Positions 58,260 to 64,000 of a stretch of DNA of 64,000 nt are shown here, piece by piece. Position 1 is the stretch's first letter. The number at the start of each line of letters is the position of its first letter. Source of the stretch: Nymphaea colorata (taxonomy: Eukaryota > Streptophyta > Magnoliopsida > Nymphaeales > Nymphaeaceae); NCBI RefSeq assembly GCF_008831285.2, contig NC_045139.1, positions 21,682,412-21,746,411 on the forward strand, given 5' to 3'. The notes under the pieces were generated by a model. It was not told the DNA's origin. It ran no database searches and saw only the letters and a program-made list of their open reading frames with translations. Position numbers and translations under genes: made by a program.

Positions 58260-59450
58260 ATTTTCCTCAATAACCTCCCTCAATCTCAACAGAGGTTCCT
58301 ACACATTGGGCTTGTATCAAAAATTCTTTAACATGGTGGACCCCAATGCTTTAGTCATCTCATAAGCTAGCTGCTTCATGGGCCTCATGAATTTGACTTG
58401 AATATCACCTCTATTAACATGATCTCATATAAAGTGAAAATCCACTTCAATGTGCTTTGTTCCAGTATGTAAAACAAAGTTACCAGCTAGATACAAGGCG
58501 CCTATGTTATCCCACCATAGAATGGACACTGTCATGGGGGAACATCTAACTCCTTTAATAGAGATTTTAACCATAATACTTCAGCTACCACTCATGCCAA
58601 GGATTTATGTTTTGTTTCCATGCTTCAACAAGCAACCATATGTTGCTTCCTAGAGGCCCATGACATCATATTATTGCCTAAGAAGGCCACAAACTCTCCG
58701 GTAGGCTTTCTATCTTATGGGCTGTCGGCCCAATCCGCATCAACAAAGTTACTTAATTGCAGCAAAGGAGACTTGATCAAAAGAAAAAAATAGTGACTTG
58801 TCCCTCTCAAATACCTTAGAATTCTTTTAACTATAGTCTTATGAGCGATGATAGGAGTATGCATAAATCGTCAAGTGCGCCTCACAGTGAATGCTATGTC
58901 TAGATGAGTTAGTCTGGCGTATTGCAATGCCCCCACCACATTGTGATATAATGTAGGAATGTCAAAAGGAGAATAATCTGTGGCCTTATTTGACACCATA
59001 GGAAACAAAATTGCCTTAGCATGGAGCATATTTGCCTTGTGAGGAATTCCTTTGATATAATTTTCTTGGCATAGATAGAGATCCTCGGGCATTCACTTGA
59101 CTTCAATGCTGAGAAAGAATGATGAAGGTCCAATACCTTTGATGGAAAATGTCTTCCTAGTTGCCGAATGAGTTGAGAAATAAGTCCAAGAGACTATCCT
59201 TTGATGATTATATCGTCGACATAAACAAGGACGTATATCTTTGCAGCTCCTTTAGAGTAAGCAAATAGATAGGCAACGCTTTGAGAAACCCAGAATACAA
59301 GACCATGGAGATGACAACTTAATCGATGGTACCATGTGGGAAGCACTTGCTTCAGCCCATAAAGTGCCTTGTTAAGTTACAAACATAGTGCAGATGATTT
59401 TGATCTACAAATAAATCGAATTGAGACATGTACATGTCTTCACCATGCAA
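58260..59450 (-). mobile_element. Antisense Ty1/copia RT and RNase H fragment
   Basis: On the - strand, RT (ALYGLKQ near 59370; VYVDDIII near 59215; YIKGIPHKANMLHA and VVGALQYARLTHLDIAFTV, 59092-58871) is followed by RNase H (KPTGEFVAFLG near 58700, then the IGALYLAG and GTKHIEVDFHF relics near 58480). Stops and frameshifts throughout. It is closer to copia families with the PTLYxxVVGALQYxxLTxPD block than to the copia elements in introns or at 43-47 kb. No LTR was identified. Confidence 0.85.
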
Positions 59451-59819
59451 ACTCACCTTCCAAGGCCAAAGAACCAGACTAGAGGGGCATCATCTTTTGT
59501 TTCCCTCTTTTTGACACTTTTCAAAAATTATGAAATACTTTTTGTAATTAAATCAATTTGTAGGAATCCACAACCTATTCCTAAAATGCTTCACAAGCCT
59601 TGGGCTTGGATGTCTCCTATGAGAGAACTTTTCAACTTTTTAACAATTTTGTATTCAAATCTATTCCATTATCCATAGTTTGAGAAGTTTTAGATATGTC
59701 AAATTCTAGATCCTATCCAGATTTATTCTAATGCATGAAAACACCATACCTCCCCCAATTTTAACTCTGATATTAATGAAAATTCAGATGGAGCTCCTGA
59801 ACACCCATGACTATATAAG
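59451..59819. other. Spacer between retroelement fragments
   Basis: No gene or element with definable ends. Confidence 0.4.
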
Positions 59820-60804
59820 TTGTTGTTAGCGTCTGCTAACACTCACACACACTAATTGAAGCCAGCTTCCCCAAATGATGATTTCATTAACATTAGGGAC
59901 AAGTATATAGTGTCTCATCAACCTAATGGATCAGGTTATTAAGCCTAACTGCTCCACCCTATCCACCGCAGATCTGTTTACCAACTGAAACATAAAACAT
60001 TGAAAGTAAAACAGTAAGACAAAGTAAGACATTAAAAGGCCCTTAATCCCAACCCGATGGCATCAGGTCTGAGCCTAACAATTATTCCCCCCCTTCTTCA
60101 GTAACACCTTGACCTCAAGGTGTGAAGTCAGGGAACCTCCTTGTGACCTCTTCAGCAGGCTCCTATGTTGCATGGAGATCATCATAATTGGACCATTCTA
60201 TCAGCCATTCCTCTACTATAGTTCCTTCTTTGGCAACCTTTCGACTTCCTAACTGTTGGTAAGGATGGATGCACTCATTTCCTTCGAGCACAGGTGCAGT
60301 CTGAGCCTATTCTGCAGCGATGGAAGTTCGGAGGGCTTCAACTTCGACACATGAAATACTGAGTGAATAATACTTCCCTCTGGCAACTGCTGCTCATATG
60401 CAAGAGGTCCCACTCTACGTATCACTCGGTAAGGGCCCACAAAGCGTGGGGCTTAGTATAACCCTTCGGCAGGCAGGACCCTGTGTGTGGAGGCCTACAC
60501 AGGTAGACCCAACCTCCTATTGCATGTTGTTGATCCTTGTGCCTGTGGTAGTACTGCTGCAGCACCATCCTGTTTCAAGCAGCTGCTAGGTGTTGCTTCA
60601 GGTCCCTCAACATTGCATCACCAGCAGCGGAGCTAAATGTCAACAATCATTTTGTGCAGATCCTGGCTGATATCACCATATATAAGAGGGAGGTCTTCCA
60701 TAGACGGCCTCAAATGGAGAGAGTCTAGTGGCTGAATGCCAATGTGTGTTGTGCCCATAAACTATTTCGGTTTGGCCATCAGTTTGTGGATGGTATGTTG
60801 TACT
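59820..60804 (-). mobile_element. Antisense Ty3/gypsy integrase tail with adjoining LTR, cut by a hAT element
   Basis: On the - strand, 60440-60249 encodes the integrase C-terminus ([29 protein letters not shown]), like that at 19822-19361 but diverged. A purine-rich tract (near 60082-60090, - strand) and a probable LTR at about 59825-60080 follow. The integrase region ends abruptly at about 60804, where the large hAT element starts. The rest of the retroelement is therefore beyond that insertion or lost. Confidence 0.75.
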
Positions 60805-61185
60805 CAATGTTATCAAAGGCGTAGCGTATCGCGTATCGGTCAGGCCGACCTATACACTGTATCGTAACGTATCGCAAACGTATCGTAACGAATTGTAAAA
60901 TTAATTTTTTAATTTTTAAAAAATATTAAAAATCATAAAAAATTGAAAAAAAATCATAAAAATTCCCAAAAAACAAATCTGAAAAACAAATAAAAATCAG
61001 AAAAAATCAAGAAAAATGTATTTAAAGGAACATTCATGTATATGAAGTATGAACAACACATTCCAAAATAAGAAATCAAACATTCAAAATAACATAATAA
61101 GCAGCCGAAGAGAATTCGATTACATCGCAATTCGCAAGTCCAAAAGTCAAAACATATAGTTATCATGATTCAACAATAATCCTCA

Positions 61186-63711
61186 TCAATCGTCATCCAT
61201 ATCATCATCTTCATTTTCTTCATTAAATGCTTCTATCCCCTCTGTTGGAAATGGACTGTCACCAACATTCCATTGTTTTTCAGCCTCTCTTTCTTCAATA
61301 ATCTCTGCTGCTTTTTCAAGGTTCAAAAAATCAAGATAGTCCTCATCAAGTATTGTAGATTGTTCTTCTTCAACCCAAGAATCTAATATATCAAAATGGT
61401 CAATGTTGATATGATCATATTGAGTGTGATGCTTCCTCATTGATGTTGTTTCTAGTTGCCTAACAAGAGAACAAATTAACAAATTGTTAGAAATTAATAT
61501 ATATATTAGAATTTGCTATTTTGCATAACAAATGTTTACCTTTATTTCAATTTCATATCATAACGAACGTAACAAGGTCATTCAACCTTTTATGTTTCAG
61601 CCTGTTCCTCATTCAACCTTTTATGTTTCAGCCTGTTCCTCTTCTTACTGTGGATGTGTTGAAATACACTCCAATTTCTTTTACATCCAGTTGCACTACC
61701 TGTTTGGTTGAGGATTCCAATTGCAAGCTTCTTTAATTCTGGGCAATCAACCACAAACCTGTCCCACCACAAATCTACTAACAGATGGAAAGTAAAACCG
61801 AAATAGAATAAATGTATGAAAATGTATAAGGTATAAAGAACAAATGAAATAACAACCAAAAAATATAGTCTCTTTTTCTAATACCTGGATGCATAGATGA
61901 TCTGCATCTCATTGCTATGTCTCTCCCCAAACTACCAGAACTAGTATCATATTTGTTGATTGACACATGGATATCTTGATGTTCTTTATAATCACTTACT
62001 AATACCTCAATACAATCCAATATGCCATACTCGACCTCTCTGTCCTTCTTAAAAGTAGAAAGAAATCTAATAGCATGATTTAGGTAGTAGGCTGCTGCAT
62101 GAAGTGGGCAATGAAGTTGTCCAAACCACCTTTTATTTATAATCTTCCATATAGGCATGTACAATTTCTTTTTTCCCTTCATATTATCTCTAATGGCCTC
62201 CTTTGCTTTGTCCATAGCCTCATATAAATATCCAATAGAAGGTCTATCTTCACTATCAACTAATCTGAGGACTTTCACTAGAGGTACACAAATCTTCAAT
62301 AAGTTCACACATGATTCCCAAAAGTCAACACTGAATATAGTATCCACAACTGTCGTAGCCCTTCTTTTATAGGCATGTGGATATGCAGTCCAATCATCAC
62401 TTGAAAACATCTACCTGAGAGGATTTCTTTGCTTGACTATACCATGCACAGTCAAAACATTTGTAGCAAACCGTGTTTGTGCAGGTCGAATCAATTCAGT
62501 CCCATTTGTGAATTTCCTCATCATATTCAAGACATAAACATGATTATAAAGAAACTTCGTGATTTCTTGACATCTTTGAACCGTCAACTTCATATCATTT
62601 CTTTCACCAAGATCCTAAAGCATTAGATTTACATAGTGAGCAGCACATGGGCTCCAATAAAATGTCCTATATCGTGTTGCTAACATTTCACCTGCAGCTT
62701 TATAATTTGCTGCATTATCAATGATAATTGCACGATATTTTGAGGCCCAACTTCTTGTATAATTTTATCAAAAACCTCAAACAAAACATCAGCAGTCTTA
62801 GGAGTATAAGACAAATCAACAGACTTTAAGAACATTGTACCAAATGAGCAATATACAAGGAAGTTTACCAATGTTCTGTTCTTGATGTTTGTTTACCCAT
62901 CGGCCATTACACTGCATCATGTCTGCTCAATTTCAGTTCATCACAATATGCTTTGACATCTCTAACTACATTATTGAGAATTTCACCTCACAATTTATGG
63001 AAAGAGGACATTTTATACCCTCGGCCTATAGTAGCAATCGCATTTGTTATGGCCTGAAAATGAAAAGAGTTTGCTGCATTGAAGGGAATAGATGCCTCAT
63101 AGAACCACCTTCCTATGGTTTCATCTGCTACTTCAACAATATCCTTTGAACACATGGCTGTATGAATCTATGGCTGAGCACTAGCAGCAGTATAATTGGG
63201 AAAAAAATTCTTGATTGAACCAGACATATTACTCGACTTCATAGTAGGTACTCTACCACCACCAGTATGACCCCCACTCCTGCCACATCCTCATAAAACT
63301 GTACTTGCACCTCTTCTTTTTCTGGTTGCAGTTGAAGAAAAATCACATGTATGCATGATGTCTTTCCCTTTAATTGTTCCCAAACTGACACCAACATCTT
63401 CTTCTTCGAGCTCAACATCTTCACATTCGCTCAACATCTGCATCTTGCATTTCCTTTTTAATCCTACTTGCTTTCATGGCATTAATAAGCTCCAAACATT
63501 GGTGCCTTACATAGGGTGGCAATGGGTTCTCTTGGGAGCCAATGCATTGAGCCACATTGCTGTGTGTACCAGCTATATGGTGTTTAAAGCAAGAGATCCC
63601 TCCTGATATGATTTGCTTACAAAAATTACACTTAACATTTAACCTATCTTTGGGATTCACCCTTGTACACCACTTCCATGCAGGATCTGACATTATATCT
63701 TCACAAAACAA
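61186..63711 (-). pseudogene. hAT-superfamily transposase (BED finger, DUF659-like, dimerisation domain), broken into several frames
   Basis: In - strand order: a BED zinc finger at 63711-63421 (CNFCKQIISGGISCFKHHIA GTH: C2 and H pair); a basic/acidic linker; DUF659-like core at about 62900-62640 (DNAANYKAAGEMLATRYR); EITKFLYNHVYVLNMMRKF and RPAQTRFATNVL at 62593-62411; MFSSDDWTAYPH and onward at 62410-61880; hAT dimerisation domain LVDLWWDRFVVDCPELKKLA and CKRNWSVFQHIHSKKRNRL at about 61785-61610; and an acidic C-terminus ending DDDMDDD at 61186. From family knowledge this enzyme cuts and reinserts the element, making 8-bp duplications. A TAG at 62411-62413 and several frame changes interrupt it; some could be introns (61 kb exon edges), others look like true lesions. 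Confidence 0.85.
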
Positions 63712-64000
63712 GTAAAAACATACAAATAAATGTAGAAAATAAGAGAAACGAACGATTCAATGACGAAATGAGTTATTTTTTACCTTCTTGGTGTTAGAAA
63801 CCAAAAACCTTCTTTCTTCAAGCTTCCCACCATCCCCAGACTCCCCACAACGAGAAAGAAAGCTTTTTCACCGGCAAAACTTGATGCAAATAGAGAAAAT
63901 CTCTCCCTCTCACATCTCTTGCAGTGTTTAGAAATAAGAAAATAGAAAGAGTGTGTAGGTTTTAAAATAACACACAAAAAAGGGGCCATCGGACCCCTTT
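63712..64000. other. Upstream region of the hAT transposase gene
   Basis: Read on the - strand this precedes the BED-finger exon and may be an intron plus leader. Nothing further can be said because the element continues past the window. Confidence 0.4.

Larger units (their letters stand above)
60805..64000 (-). mobile_element. Large hAT transposon (runs off the window)
   Basis: The left terminus CAATGTTATCAAAGGCGTAG and the following CGTATCGGTCAGGCC, TATCGTAACGTATCG repeats match the termini of the small elements at 53023 and 56348. Inside, on the - strand, are relics of a complete hAT transposase (entered separately). The other end and the target duplication lie outside the window. GTTGTACT (60797-60804) is the 8-bp word to look for at the far end. 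Confidence 0.8.

Noticed and set aside
61521-62626. Plus-strand frames over the transposase region
   Set aside because: They are antisense shadows of the - strand hAT transposase, which has recognisable domains.

Overview
The window is plant nuclear DNA, AT-rich, with spliceosomal GT-AG introns, long simple repeats and dense nested transposable elements. The gene content (a golgin of the Arabidopsis GC3/GC4 type and a plant-type ZNF830 homologue) with kilobase-scale introns full of retroelements fits a seed plant, probably an angiosperm. The species cannot be named from the sequence alone.

Only one complete gene can be supported: a 14-exon golgin on the + strand (3980-30746, 675 aa). All its splice junctions keep frame and it ends in a GRIP-related ARF-binding (GRAB) region. 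Its introns carry most of the first 30 kb. Intron 1 has three near-identical copies of a ~0.7 kb unit. Intron 2 has a decayed Ty1/copia pol, itself interrupted. Intron 10 has a 965-bp terminal-inverted-repeat (TIR) element and an antisense Ty3/gypsy element with two LTRs. Intron 11 has small TIR elements and a long compound microsatellite.

Downstream are a broken WD40 fragment resembling HOS15/TBL1 (- strand, ~31.3-31.5 kb), an old ~0.5 kb duplication, LTR-like sequence with a 42-bp palindrome, and a gypsy element whose integrase part is inverted relative to its gag-RT part. A copia element with matching 5-bp target duplications follows (42753-49473). Nested in it is a 1279-bp hAT-type element (8-bp target duplication, 12-bp TIRs) that has captured two exons of the ribosomal protein S15 gene. 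Next to it lies an endogenous caulimovirid RT/RNase H remnant.

From 54.5 to 57.0 kb are the 3' exons of a ZNF830-like gene. The zinc-finger exons were not found, a 311-bp hAT MITE abuts one exon, and the conserved C-terminus lies in another frame. The last 6 kb hold an antisense copia RT/RNase H fragment, a gypsy integrase tail, and a large hAT transposase gene (- strand) running off the window. Its termini resemble two small non-autonomous elements at 53.0 and 56.3 kb. No rRNA, tRNA, CRISPR array or bacterial-type feature was recognised.
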